A stretch of 64,000 nt of DNA from Spizellomyces sp. 'palustris' (lineage: Eukaryota > Chytridiomycota > Chytridiomycetes > Spizellomycetales > Spizellomycetaceae), in NCBI GenBank assembly GCA_006535965.1, contig QEAR01000084.1:28859-92858 (forward strand). The letters are read 5' to 3'. Numbering within the stretch: the stretch's first letter is position 1; the number at the start of each line of letters is the position of its first letter. The translations under genes were made by a program, and so were the position numbers. Shown piece by piece: positions 36,688-47,970 of this stretch. The notes under the pieces were generated by a model. The model ran no database searches. It saw only the letters and a list, made by a program, of their open reading frames with translations, and had not been told where the DNA came from.

Positions 36688-37369
36688 ATTGGTTTCTTAT
36701 TGGAGAATGTATACCAAAAAAAAAAGTGTTGTTGTTGTTGGAAGGAAGCGCACAACCTGTTGGTTTTTGTAGATGGGGGTCGGTCTGTGTATTGTTCACC
36801 CTCACGTTCCGATCATCTGAAATTCCCGATGACTGCGCCGTTTCCGCGTTTTTTTTAAAAAAGTTTGGTTTGGACGTAAGCTCAACCAAGAGGGAATAAT
36901 CTATAACTCTTTTCTGCCAGAGTAAGGCTATGGATATATTTATCAGAGAGTGTGCATTGCCATCGTACGTACGACAACCTTATACAAAGGTCATAAACAG
37001 TTGTAGCATCAACCTATCACCATATGCCCTTTCTAAAAGTGTGTGACATGGCGTACCTGCAGTGTTGTTTAAAGCAAAATCGCAAGAGGCAAGATGTGAT
37101 TGGAACAACCATCAATGCATACCTGTAAATTTCATGAAATCCTTGTGAGCGGGTTTGGGAGGTTGTCGTTGACATAAACTTTTAAAGACGGCAGATCCCT
37201 CGTGCCGAGGAGTTTGGTCACACCTCTGAGCCCGCGTGTTCTACAGCTTTATAAGCGAAGCGATACTGGTTTTGTTCCCTGCCCACGTCCAACCAAAACA
37301 ACCCAATCTCTGTCATAGTGTGATCTCCAACCTGTTCGTCAGTTCCATCCAGATCCCGATTCTTTGAAA
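36688..37369. other. divergent intergenic region
   Basis: About 680 nt between the unknown gene (-) and thiolase (+). It contains a poly-A/GTT microsatellite (36717-36740) and a TATA-like TTTATAAG around 37249, about 115 nt upstream of the thiolase ATG. Confidence 0.45.
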
Positions 37370-38700
37370 ATGGCAGCCCAACAACGCATTGAGCAAATCT
37401 CTACACACTTGACGACTCGGCCGGGTACCATGTTTGGTAGCCCTGTTGGACAGAAATGTGGAGATGACATTGTTGTCGTCTCTGCTCTCCGTACTGCCAT
37501 CACCCGCGCCAAAAAGGGTGGATTCAAGGATACACTTCCAGAAGAGCTCCTTTATCACGTCTTGAAGGCGACATTGGACAAGACAGGCATCGATCCCGCT
37601 ATCGTTGAGGACATTCAAGTGGGCAATGTATTACCAGAAATGGGTGGTGCAAAGGCCGCAAGGATGGCTCAGCTTCATGCTGGGTTCCCAATAACGTCGT
37701 CCATTGCTACGACAAACAGACAGTGTGCCAGTGGATTGCAAGCCGTTGCGGGCATCGCTAGCGCGATCAAGAGTGGTATCATTGAGGTTGGGATTGGAGC
37801 GGGTGTGGAAAGTATGACGCATGGATTTGGTCCAAAGGGTACGGTGTTGAGTACGGAAAGCGAATTGCTGTGTCAGACTCCTGAAGCCAAGGACTGTCTG
37901 TTGCCCATGGGGTGAGGAAAATGGAACTTTTCATTTATATCAGTCCATATTAACAAATGTTTATTATTTAAAAAAGGATCACGTCAGAAAACGTTGCCCA
38001 AAAGTTCAATGTCACTCGACAAGCACAGGACCGTTGGGCTGCTCAATCTCAGAGCCGTGCCGCAGCAGCTCAAAAGGGCGGGCTTTTTGACAAGGAAATC
38101 ATACCAGTAACCACCACAATCACTGATCCGACGACCAAGGAAAAGCGTTCCATCACTGTGACGAAGGACGATGGTGTGCGCGAAAACACAACTGTGGATG
38201 GTCTCGCGAAACTTAAACCGTCTTTCAAGCCGACTGGCAGTACGACCGCTGGTAACGCCTCCCAGGTCTCTGACGGCGCTGCAGCTGTTTTATTGATGAA
38301 GCGCAGCAAAGCCCAGGCTCTCAACCTGCCAATCATGGGCAAGCTCGTCTCCTATGCCACTGTCGGTGTCCCACCTAATGTGATGGGTATCGGTCCTGCC
38401 TATGCAATTCCTGTTGCCCTCCAGAGGGCAGGAATTACCAGAGACCAAGTTGATGTTTTTGAAATCAACGAGGCCTTTGCATCTCAACTAGTTTACTCTG
38501 TGGAATACTTGGGATTGAATCATGACAAGGTCAATCCCAAGGGTGGGGCCATTGCTTTGGGACATCCGCTTGGATGTACTGGAGCAAGATTGGTTGCAAC
38601 CTTGTTAACTGAGCTGGAAAGAAGGAAGCAAAATATTGGTGTAGTTAGCATGTGTATGGGAACAGGTATGGGTGCTGCTGCTGTTTTTGAAAGCGAATAA
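37370..38700 (+). CDS. POT1: peroxisomal 3-ketoacyl-CoA thiolase (acetyl-CoA acyltransferase)
   Basis: Two exons (37370-37911, 37977-38700; 65-nt intron) give 421 residues, the usual thiolase length. It cleaves 3-ketoacyl-CoA with CoA to acetyl-CoA and a shortened acyl-CoA in peroxisomal beta-oxidation. The nucleophilic Cys lies in NRQCASGLQA, the general base His in FEINEAFAS and GGAIALGHPLGCTGAR, and the second Cys in SMCMGTGMG. The N-terminus has RIEQISTHL at residues 6-14, a clean PTS2 peroxisomal signal (R-I-x5-H-L). The frame is intact throughout. It runs in the same direction as the downstream glutathione peroxidase (185 nt apart). Confidence 0.95.
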
Positions 38701-38885
38701 AAAGGACCGGAGCGTCAACAAGAGGCCGTCGGTGTTCAAAACATTGCGGATTGCGCCACATCATTTGTGTAAATGCGGAAGAATTGTAATATAACCATAT
38801 ATGGAGCGTCCGGGAGCCGCATTTCCGCTATCAACTTTTGAGTTTCCAAAGCCCCCGCGAGGCTTTTCACTTACGTCAAAAAAAA

Positions 38886-39585
38886 ATGTCTCGCCTTGCG
38901 CTGGCAACGCTTCCGCTATCCATCGCATCGAAAAGGATAAAACCTTGCTGCCAGCGACTAACTCCCCCCAGCAACTTCTTATTCCCACTCCCAAAACATC
39001 ATTCGTCTGCCACCGTCCGCTCTTTCAGCATGACCATTCCCGCAAAGACTCTGTACGAACTCTCGGTCAACGACCGCAAAGGCCAGCCGTACGACCTTGC
39101 TGCCTTGCAGGGCAAAGTCGTTGTCATTGTCAATGTTGCATCAAAATGTGGTTTCACTCCCCAATACAAGGGCTTGGAGGAATTGTACCAAAAGTACAAG
39201 GACCGAGGACTCGTTATTCTTGGATTCCCATGCAACCAGTTTGGAAGCCAGGTATAGCCCGTGGAATTTCTGTTTACGCCAGCAAAACGTAACCATGTAT
39301 ACTTTTTCATATTAGGCACCTGGATCAGCTGACGAAGAAGGATCCTTTTGCCAGCTCAACTATGGCGTCAGCTTCCCCATCATGGAAAAGGTGGAAGTCA
39401 ATGGTGACCACGTTCACCCTGTCTACGCATGGTTGAAAGAACAAAAATCTGGTCTCCTCGGTTTACGACGCATAAAGTGGAACTTTGAAAAGTTTATCAT
39501 TGATAAGGAGGGCAAGGTCGTCAACCGCTACGCTAGCACGACTTCTCCTGCAAGTCTCGAGAGTGAGATTCAACATTTGTTGTAA
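38886..39585 (+). CDS. glutathione peroxidase, with predicted mitochondrial leader
   Basis: Two exons (38886-39251, 39316-39585; 64-nt intron) encode 211 residues of a Cys-type, phospholipid-hydroperoxide-like GPx that reduces hydroperoxides, often with thioredoxin. The peroxidatic Cys is in [11 protein letters not shown], the partner Gln/Asn region in FPCNQFGSQ, the resolving Cys in [12 protein letters not shown] and the Trp in IKWNFEKF. The first ATG (38886) adds a leader rich in R, K, S and L without acids ([19 protein letters not shown]), typical of mitochondrial import. An internal ATG at 39030 ([11 protein letters not shown]) would give a cytosolic form. The intron sits at exactly the same place (after GSQ) as in the paralogue at 47.3 kb, and exon 2 is 270 nt in both. 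Confidence 0.93.
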
Positions 39586-39738
39586 GAGGATATGAGCTCG
39601 TTACTCCAATGGGGTTGTTAATGTTCTGCAGGGGAAGGGCATTTGGCGTAGGAATGGCATTGTACTATATGCAAATGGTGTATTTTAGTTTTCATCTCGT
39701 TAAGGTGCAGGCGGGCGTCCAGAGTGTTGTATACATTA

Positions 39739-41210
39739 TTATGTGATTTTATTCTCGTACATTGACAGAATTGAAGATGCATCCCTTTCTGGTGTTGTGA
39801 GCATGGAAGCAGCTGGTTGTGCGCTACTACGTCGTTTCCGGAGGAATAGAATTGGATTCCCGGCCATGATCTGCCCAGTACCTGCACAACCATACCATTA
39901 GTACAATCGATCATACATTTGCATGATGCATGGAAAATGTGTGTGTGTACCGTGAGTTAGTCCGCTACTAGTGTCTTCGACAGGCCGTGGTATACCAGGG
40001 GGTGTGAATGGCCTTCCTCCGGCTGTTCGAGGGCGCCTTGCGGATGATGACCGTGGTCGACCTGTCGGCGGTACTGGAATCATATTCACAGCAGAATCTA
40101 TTGTATATCAGAGGTAGCACTTAGAGTGCCTTGGAAATCGCAATCTCTCACCACTCGTCGATTGTTCATTAGGACCAGGAGGAGGCTCTTTGTCTGGTCC
40201 CGCAACGGGAAGGTCATCCAGAATCCTCAGGTTGGGTAATATTGAGCAGATTGTCCGTCTCCAATCACGCTCAGGACGTTTTCTTCGTGTTGAGTGTCGT
40301 CCTTCTGATGGCAATGTTGCATCACCTTCGCCTGCAATAGGGTTCCCGCCGATTGTCAACTGTCGTAGGTTGGTACATACCGCCAAGTAGTCGATCTGGG
40401 CAAGATCTTGTATGGCATTCCTGTCCGGAAACATCTGTGCTGATTGATTGGAATCCCACGCGCAAGACACAAAGCAACGACCAACAAATGTTGTTGTTCT
40501 GATTTCTACCCACCCTTCAAGATCCAAAACTTGAAGGTTATCCAACATGCTCAAACTGCTTAGGTCCGAAATCTCATTGTGGGCCAGATAAACTTCTTGG
40601 AGAGAGGTCATGTAGCCGATGCCATCGATATCAGTCAAGTCACATCGGGCCATCCAGAGTACCGCCAAATTGTCGAATCCAGATCCAATGTCCCTAAACG
40701 TATTACACACCCTTTCAAAATAACTCTACGAATATGGTAACGAACGAGCGAAAAACCTACCGAATGGTTGGGATATAACTGTTATTCAATTTCAGCTGCC
40801 TCAACGTTGGCAAGAGTTTTCCTAGCACGGGTAGCAAGTTTGAGTCAACTTTGCAAGTAAAAAGCATCAAAAACACATACCAAGATTCCCCAAACTTGTC
40901 TTTCGTACATCGACCTTCATCTCCAAATACTGAACGCTATTCAGCCTGCTCGTTCCCGTCAACGTGATCTATGGAGGAGATGGTAATGTGTATGAGGCGC
41001 ATACCAGGCAGCGGTTATCAGATAAAAGAAAACATTTCACCCCACCAGCTTCTCTTCAGACAGAAAACCGTTGACCAGCTCCTCCACTTCATCTTGCGGA
41101 GTAAACACCTGGGGGTTTATGACTATGGAGAACCAAAGTGAGTTTTGTTGTATTTTTTCTTGATCTGGATCTTGTCCATCTTTGCATCCTTTTTGGGTAC
41201 TTACCGCCAT
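39739..41210 (-). CDS. LRRC56: LRRC56/ODA8, outer-dynein-arm assembly leucine-rich-repeat protein
   Basis: LRRC56 (Chlamydomonas ODA8) works with intraflagellar transport to deliver and mature outer dynein arms. Exons trace in frame: 41210-41205 (only MA), 41108-41046, 40968-40881, 40821-40761, 40693-40514, then the later ones. Family landmarks in order: TLTGTSRLNSVQYLEMKVD, LLPTLRQLKLNNSYIPTIRDIG, LAVLWMARCDLTDIDGIG, LQEVYLAHNEISDLSSL, LQVLDLEGNAIQDL, CTNLRQLTIGGNPIAGE, ILPNLRILDDLP, and the C-terminal LTHGTGQIMAGNP segment typical of the family. TAA is at 39739. The gene has no role outside motile cilia and so argues for a flagellated zoospore. It lies tail-to-tail with the GPx gene (153 nt). 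Between the LRRs and the C-terminal box is a Pro/Arg-rich linker. Confidence 0.9.
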
Positions 41211-41646
41211 ACAATGGCATGTTTGCCATAGCGTGCGGTTATGTATGCGGTTATGTATCAAGGGCGACGTTGCAAAACAACAAGTTGCTTCGGAGCTTTT
41301 ATCTGCAGTCGGCGTACGTAAGCGCGATGACAGTTCCATTTTCAGGATTGTCCGATTGTCCCAATCAACGACAGCGTCACCTGCCCATCTTACCATCCAT
41401 GGTTGCAGCTCATATTCATTGATAAAGGAAAAACTATAACGACGGCATGTCCAGTATGTTAAGCTACTATGACCTTGGCCCATAAAAACTGGGCGAAAGA
41501 TTCACAAGTTGTATGATTCACAATTGGGATATTATCTCGAAAAAACTAATACATCAAAAATCCCCAGCGCTATGTACAGATAGATGCTTAGAGAAAAAGG
41601 GTATAGATATCGTTCCATCAACCGACCAAACAACCACTCGTCCTTT

Positions 41647-42508
41647 TTACACCAAAAACGGTTTGTACCACCGCGAATGCTGCTTTGTATGTGAGGATGA
41701 CCTGCTTCTCGGTTCCCTACTCACTGTGGCCGACGTCCATTGAGCCTGGTGTGCAGACCGCGGGGTGTAGTAGGGAGACGGTGAAGATGGGGCGGTGATT
41801 TGTTCGTAGTGTGGATGTCTGAAATCTCTGACGGCAGATTCGATATGCTGCAGCCAAAGAAAGTATTCGTCATCTGTGACATGGATGTCAAAGTTGAGTT
41901 GGGAGAGGAATTCCATCTACGAAAGCACATAAATGTCAGCTCCATGTCATTTCTTTTTCTACATCAAAAGAGGGTAAGCTTACCTCCATAATATTCAACT
42001 CTTTCACTGGGATCCTCGATACTTTTTCCCATGTCCGATTTGTGTAGGTGTTGTCCAGTAAAACTTTCATCGCAACCATCAGAGCACACACTAGTAATCT
42101 ACACTCGCTACCCTCACTTCCCCGCAGCGCTGGTCGACGCTTTTTAAGTCGATCAATGAGAAGTAGTGCAAATAGGACCACAGAGAACGGGAGATTTGCA
42201 GTTTTGAGAATCGAGGATGTGAAATGGCTAAAGGAGGCTGGTGGTGGGTTTGTTGTGCTATGCCATGTGCTGTGTATCAAGTCCGAGATGAAGAGGGAGA
42301 GGGTGGACGTTATGCGAGGTGATGTGAGGACGGATGTTGTGATCTTGTCGAGGCCAGTTGAGGAAGGATGTGATATTGTAGAGTCTGTCCGCGACGGTTT
42401 ACACATTGACATTCGACACAGCGGAGGGATCAGATCAGGGCGGTGTGAGGACGACGACGATGCAAAGAGGTTATTCATTGCTGGCGGAGTAGCGAGCGTC
42501 GGCTTCAT
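41647..42508 (-). CDS. Pho85-type (Pcl) cyclin
   Basis: Two exons (42508-41984, 41916-41647) give 264 residues. The cyclin box has the Pcl/Pho80 signature: PFSVVLFALLLIDRLKKRRP, GSECRLLVCALMVAMKVLLD, NTYTNRTWEKVSRIPVKELN, then MEFLSQLNFDIHVTDDEYFLWL across the splice. Such cyclins activate Pho85/Cdk5-like kinases in nutrient sensing, polarity or cell-cycle control. ATG 42508 is the first in-frame ATG; upstream codons to 42547 lack one. The C-terminal tail is Ser/Arg-rich with a PSSPSPYYTP stretch, possibly phosphorylated. Which Pcl subgroup it belongs to is unclear. Confidence 0.88.
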
Positions 42509-44256
42509 GATCGTGGAAAAAACGCCGTCGGGTGGAGATATTTTCAAGAGTGACGTCGAGAGGAAATGACGTTTGGTAAGAGATATGGGGCAAAAGAAAG
42601 ATAATCGGTGCGCGTGTTCAAAAACAAATCACACAAGAGAGAGAAGATGAGGTTGGTCCTTTTTTAAACTTGTTCCAAAGGGCAATCTGGAGGCGAATGT
42701 GTTGAACGGCAAGCCGAAAAAAGGAGGCGAGATTAGACCCAGCCGAGAAAAGCGTGATGCCAGAGCATATGACAATGCTCAAAGAGCCCTTTTTTTGTTG
42801 TTGTGCCAAGCATCAAATTAAAAGGAAAAAAAATGGACCGTCTAAACGACCCATTTGATATGGCAAGTAGCGGGACAAGGAGGAAGCCAGGATCGCTGGT
42901 TGAAAAAAGCGGGCACCAGCCCTCTTGCTGTTCCACGCAGGGCGGAAAAGGGGGGGCAAGTGACGAATAAAAGGAATAAACCACTTGCTGGACCATTGGG
43001 AAATAAGCGCAGCCTGTTTGAGACAAAGCACACTACCACCAGACTCATCGATAAACTACAAACGGCGCAGCTTTTCGAACGGGACGTTAATTTAGGGGGA
43101 CAAAAGAACAAATGAAACTCTTGTACGGGTGTTCCACAGGTCAAATAATGACATGTGCAGAAGTGTTGGAATGGTAAACGCTTCTTGTCCCCTCTTAATG
43201 AGAGTCAATCCGATGAATTGTTTTGCGAATCACATGCCGTGGCCCTTTTTAACGACGGTTTTATTTTCTTCTTCTTGCCCGAGGGCTTTGTTGGTTTGTC
43301 GTTGGGTTCTTGTTCAAAACAGTCTTTGGTAACCAAAAAAAAAAGGGCTCAAGTCGTTCAACCCGCTTCCCCCTGTCTGAAATTAACCTTTTTATATATG
43401 GTTTTGCCCTAAAGGTTTTAAAAGGTTCGTGCCATTGTCCCTTTTGGCACGGCAGTCACCACCAACCAAATAAAAGCTTTTGGCAAAACATTGGATTTTA
43501 CTTGAAAGGGTTCATGTCTCTTGAAAGAAACACCCCAAACACCCCAAAAGCTACTTGAGACATGCCGGTAATTTCGAGTTAATTATTATCAAGCAAAATG
43601 GAGATCTCGTGCTGTGTTCCCCCTCCTTCTTGTCCCTGTTACTCGCGTGCGCTGTGACTTTTGGGTTCTGGTTGGGTGCCCCCCCGCCTTGCACCTCTCG
43701 TGGTCAAAGGGCAAAAAAAACAAACGGCCTCCTAGGTCACTCCCCCCAAACCGTTATGGAGACACGATCGCCCATTTGGAGCGTGACAGTGCTACGTGTG
43801 CTCTGAACAACACTTGTCAAAGGATTCCCCTTTCCCGATGCAGGGGGCTCCAACTGCTTGGAGGGGGCAGCGGTTTGGAACATTTATCGTGAAACTTTCA
43901 AGAGGCCCGGGCAAGCTCGGGAGGCTAAACAGCAGGGATTCATGTCTCACTCGGACAGAAAAAGCTATCCGATATATATGGGCACCTCCGCAAGTGTATC
44001 CCATCAACATCATCCCTGTAATCTGTGGCCCCAAATCCTTTAAACGCAAGCATGCTGTGGACTCCTCCTCCTGGCCAGATACAAGTGTCTTTAGAGATCG
44101 GGAGCTTCAAAAAAAGGCTCATTGGACAATTAACCATCATGGTTGATTTGCCCGCCTTTTGAAATTGTGGTGATAATTTGCCTCGGACCTGCAAGTTGTA
44201 AATGTCCCGCCCCAATCCTACTTGCTATTCTGGACAGATCCCAGTTCTACAAACTT
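42509..44256. other. long intergenic region with homopolymer runs
   Basis: About 1.75 kb without a supportable gene. The stretch 42780-43750 carries many A-, C-, G- and T-runs of 5-9 nt and purine/pyrimidine strand bias, unlike the flanking genes. Several overlapping frames of 60-116 codons on both strands have no family features and no splice logic. It is upstream of the cyclin (-) and downstream of the coiled-coil gene (-), so a long cyclin promoter or leader is the simplest view. Confidence 0.45.
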
Positions 44257-45411
44257 TTAAACTCTGTCGTCTCTACCTGAATTAGACTCTGATACTGTGT
44301 CCAGCAACCTCCTTTCTTCTATATACTTTAGTATCCTGTTAAGGTACACAATTTCCGCTCTGCGAACCATGCGATTGTGGTCTGCGATTTCTCGTTGTTC
44401 CTTGTCTCGGCTCTGCGATTGGTGGACCTTGTCCATATTAGAGGCTTCCCGCAGGATCATTGCTTTTTAGGGACAGAACATCAAGTTTAACATTGAACCG
44501 GGCAACACAAATGCAACAAGAGCATAGTAGCAAGAAAGGGAAATGCTCACCGTGATCCTGCAAACGTTTTTTTAAAAGCTTTTGATTCTGGGCAGACAAA
44601 GAATGGTCACAAAGCTGCATCTTTTTTTTGCTGGCTGATGACAGAGGCCATAACCGCCCCAAACTTACCTTGACAGACCCAAGACTCGCATCTACTCTGT
44701 TTACTGCAGGAAAAAAAAAACATGTGTGTTTGTAAATTTCAACAATTGCCACAAAAAAGTGGTGTACATACACGATGCCAGGTCCAGAGTTGGGGTCGGC
44801 GCCAGGGGCATTGACTGTCTCTGTAACTTTCCATCCGCCGTGGATACTGAGCGAGGAGTGACAAGATCTGTATCATGTCCGTCTAGCGAATTGTGGAGAA
44901 AGGGTGAAGATCTTGAGCAGCATCGTGATGATTTCGCAAGTTTAGGGAATTGAGAGGACGGGAGGCTAGATGATTTGGATCTGGGTTTTGTTCCGCTGAG
45001 CCGTCTAGTACTAGTGGAAGGGATATCACTTGGTTTCTTCTTGACACCTTTCACTTTGGATTTTGGTCTGCAGTTCTTGTCGGATGCCAGTGCACCCTTG
45101 TGGAACTTGATGTCTGTGAGGTGGCCGGTTTTCGACATCTTGTCCTCTACATGCTTTTCTTTCTGCTCCGATTTGGCACTTGAACTGTGGACACCTGTCT
45201 TTGTACCGCCTCGGCTGGATGGCTGCAACAGTGTGGTAAGACTGACTGCACACAGTCCTGTCAACGATCGCCCGCCGCCTGGAAGTGATATGGATTTCAC
45301 ATGTGTGAGCAAGAGTTTTTTCCCGCAGATCACATTATCATCAGGCTCCAACAAGGGGGTTATACTCTGCGTAGTCAAGGTCGCTGTAAGAGTAGCCAAC
45401 AGAGCGGGCAT
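44257..45411 (-). CDS. hypothetical basic protein with C-terminal coiled coil
   Basis: Four exons can be joined: a long first exon from ATG 45411 to about 44774 (donor GTATGT, ...TLDLAS), then 35 nt giving NRVDASLGSVK (to about 44670), a short exon NQKLLKKRLQDH, and a last exon AMILREASNMDKVHQ... with MVRRAEIVYLNRILKYIEERRLL before TAA at 44257. The first exon is basic and Ser/Lys/Pro-rich. The last two are strongly helical with hydrophobic spacing typical of coiled coils. No domain is recognised. The frame kept across three introns supports a real gene. Its function is unknown. Confidence 0.6.
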
Positions 45412-45730
45412 GATCGATAGCGAATGGGGAACAAGTTTGGTTGTAAAGAATGAATTTCAATCACGAAAGGGTCTTACGTAATGGTCCGACCTGTATTTGG
45501 CATCCTGACTGCTGTCCTTGCAAAGGAGGACAGCATTCGCGAATGTATAATTCGAATGCTGATCGTCCCACGTCCATGGAGAATGCGGTCAACATGTACA
45601 TCGAAACACAGAGCAAGTGCCCACCATCACCGTATACACTCAAGATTGTGAAAGGTGTCAACATTAAAAAGTGGATATAATAAAAAAATAGTACTAGTCC
45701 AAGATGCAGCAGTCATAATGATAATTAGTT

Positions 45731-46822
45731 TTATCTCCGAACTTGAACAAAGCTCTTGGGGAATATCCCAGTCTTTCCGCGTAGAGTTCCTTTGTACCAA
45801 TTCTCGTCCACTATGCCCGGGGTTCAAAAAAGAGAGTCAGTCGAGTGTGACGCCTAGATCATGCAGGAATGTTACTACCCACCGTCTTCAATCACCGCAA
45901 TTAAATCACCTGTCCTGAACCCCAGATCGTCCTCTTCCAAAGGTTCAAAATCAGCTGTGGCTACCATGAATTTTCGTTGTGGTTTGGGCGCGGGAATTGG
46001 AGGAGCAGACGGTGTGATGTTGCGCGAGGCGGGCGCGGACGTGGCAGATCGTTCTCCCATACGGCGTGGTAGAGGTGGTGCACCGCCGTTCGGTGCACCA
46101 TTCAATGCACTACTCAGCGCCGGCGCGGTAACACTTCGTGCCATATTAAAGGTATTCAATGCAGCTGTGGCTTCAGCAACACCCCCTCCGTCCGCAGATC
46201 CCGTAATATTGGCATTATTGACAGTTCCATCAAGGTGCTTTTTATAATCTCCGCTCATATATGCACCCGCTAATGCCACGGCAGGCAACTCATACGCGGG
46301 AGGTCGCTCGGGCGGTGGGGGTGGTTTGTCGTGCGGTACAGCACCATTTCCGATCTGTGCACCATTTCCGACGGCAACACTGGCAGTTGTGGAAACAGTC
46401 AAGCCGTGACTCTGAAGTGTTTGAACAAGAGTATCGACCGTATGTTCAGATATCCAACCTTTCTGGACGAGAGCTGTTGAAAAAAGATGCATCCTGTCAG
46501 CAACTGTGTTCAGAAGAGGGCAGTCTCAAGGAACTGGGATCCCCCAGGCAAAAAGTCTCAAGTTTTGACACCGCCAAGCCAAAGTCTTCAGCGCTGAATA
46601 CTATGAGGCTTCATTCTTTTTCTTGTAGACAGAAATCCTATCACCGTAGCTGGACAGGCCCACATGTGTCCTCCCATCCTCACCCATTCATTGAAACCCA
46701 CCAGAGAGGTTGACGGATATGTTTCCCACTACATGATCTCGAAATTCCTGATTGGTGCCATCTCTAGGATCCGTCAAGTCCGTGTCGCCTTTCTTGGTTT
46801 TTTTGGTGAGCGTTCGAAGCAT
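45731..46822 (-). CDS. SH3-domain protein
   Basis: A C-terminal SH3 domain is split by an intron: FMVATADFEPLEEDDLGFRTGDLIAVIED joins VDENWYKGTLRGKTGIFPKSFVQVRR, with the ALYDY-like, ENWYKG and IFPKSFV blocks all present, and TAA at 45731. The preceding region (46490-45990) is Pro/Ala/Gly-rich with PPPPPERPPAYELP, a Pro-rich ligand-type motif, and before that a helical segment (STALVQKGWISEHTVDTLVQTL). A likely first exon starts at ATG 46822 (MLRTLTKKTKKG). Its junction to the 46490 region, via a donor near 46701 and an acceptor before CCTCTTCTGAAC, is my least certain step. The architecture recalls Lsb/Pin3-type endocytic actin adaptors, but that is not proven. Confidence 0.72.
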
Positions 46823-47327
46823 GGCAGGCGAAGGGTGTGTGCTTCTATGCGATAATACGGCTACGGGAAGGGAGAATCTGGGAAGGATTCCGAATGATGA
46901 GTCACTGCTAAGCCGCGTTTCGATAGCCGAATGACGGCAACTTTCGCAGAATTCCTTTCGCGAGCTGGGATGACTTATGAGCATGGAATAAAACCACTGG
47001 CGGCTATTTCAAGAGAGACCTTGATGGATGTCGTTTGGCACCACAGATTTCGTTGTCAAGAACGCTTGCAATGCTCTTGTTTGATGTCACGGACGGAGGG
47101 GCTTTTTTTGGTAGACGACGTCAGCCGGATGGGAAGGGGTGTCACCGACTCATACTACTTTGCTGCCAACAGGCGATACTTTCAAGAGATGCGATCATGT
47201 GCAAAAGTGTGCACGCTATAATATTCAAATGCAAAATAATCCAATGATATAAACAATAAGCATGTCCTCCCATATGTTACTCCCAAACCCTCCTCTATAA
47301 AATCTGGCCTATACACACACAAACTAC
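46823..47327. other. intergenic region
   Basis: 505 nt between the SH3 gene start and the end of the GPx gene, both on minus. No ORF with protein character was seen. It should hold the SH3 gene promoter and the GPx 3' end. Confidence 0.5.
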
Positions 47328-47890
47328 CTACAAAAGCTTTACAGCGTCCTTTCCAATTGAGGCTGGTTCAGTTGTACTGGCATAACGTGCGACAACCTTT
47401 CCGTCCTTGTCAATCAAGAATTTTTCAAAGTTCCACTTAATCCTCCTCAGACCCAACAATCCAGCCTTTTGTTCCTTGAGCCATTCGTAAACGGGGTGGA
47501 CGTTGTCTCCGTTCACTTCCACCTTTTCCATGACGGGGAAAGTTACCCCAAAGTTGAGTTGGCAGACCGCACCTTCCTCTTCAGCTGTGCCTGGAGCCTA
47601 ATAGAAAATGCCAACATTATTGTCAGTGTCCAGGCTACTAGTACACACCATGACGCTCAATGTGCACGTACCTGGCTGCCAAACTGGTTGCATGGGAAGG
47701 CGAGAATGACAAGACCCTGGTCCTTGTACTGTTGGTACAACTCTTCAAGGCCCTTGTACTGGGGCGTGAAACCGCATTTGGAGGCAACGTTTACAACAAT
47801 GACAACTTTCCCCTTGAGTTGGGACAGATCGAAAGGCTTGCCGCGCTTGTCGTTGACTTGCAGTTCGTGGAAGGATCCGATAACGGTCAT
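47328..47890 (-). CDS. glutathione peroxidase, short (cytosolic) paralogue
   Basis: Two exons (47890-47672, 47597-47328) encode 162 residues, the core GPx length. [31 protein letters not shown] and IKWNFEKF carry the catalytic residues. It is a close paralogue of 38886-39585, sharing [24 protein letters not shown] and [14 protein letters not shown], with the intron at the same codon. ATG 47890 (MTVIGSF) is preferred over ATG 47947 because a TATA box at 47961-47970 lies only about 14 nt before the latter, leaving no room for a transcription start. No targeting leader is seen, so it is probably cytosolic. Confidence 0.93.
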
Positions 47891-47960
47891 GTTTGCAGTG
47901 TGATTACTGTGATCTGAAGGATGTGGAGTATTGTTGGGTGATTGCATTCGTTGTGGTGGG

Positions 47961-47970
47961 TTTTTATATC
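47961..47970 (-). promoter_or_regulatory. TATA box of the short GPx gene
   Basis: GATATAAAAA on the minus strand, 71 nt upstream of ATG 47890 and 14 nt upstream of ATG 47947. Its position decides the start codon if transcription begins the usual 25 or more nt downstream. Confidence 0.55.

Noticed and set aside
42048-42569. 173-codon plus-strand ORF
   Set aside because: Antisense shadow of the cyclin first exon, which has a clear cyclin box.
43130-44215. Cluster of short ORFs on both strands
   Set aside because: No splice logic, no domain, and strong homopolymer bias; treated as noncoding.
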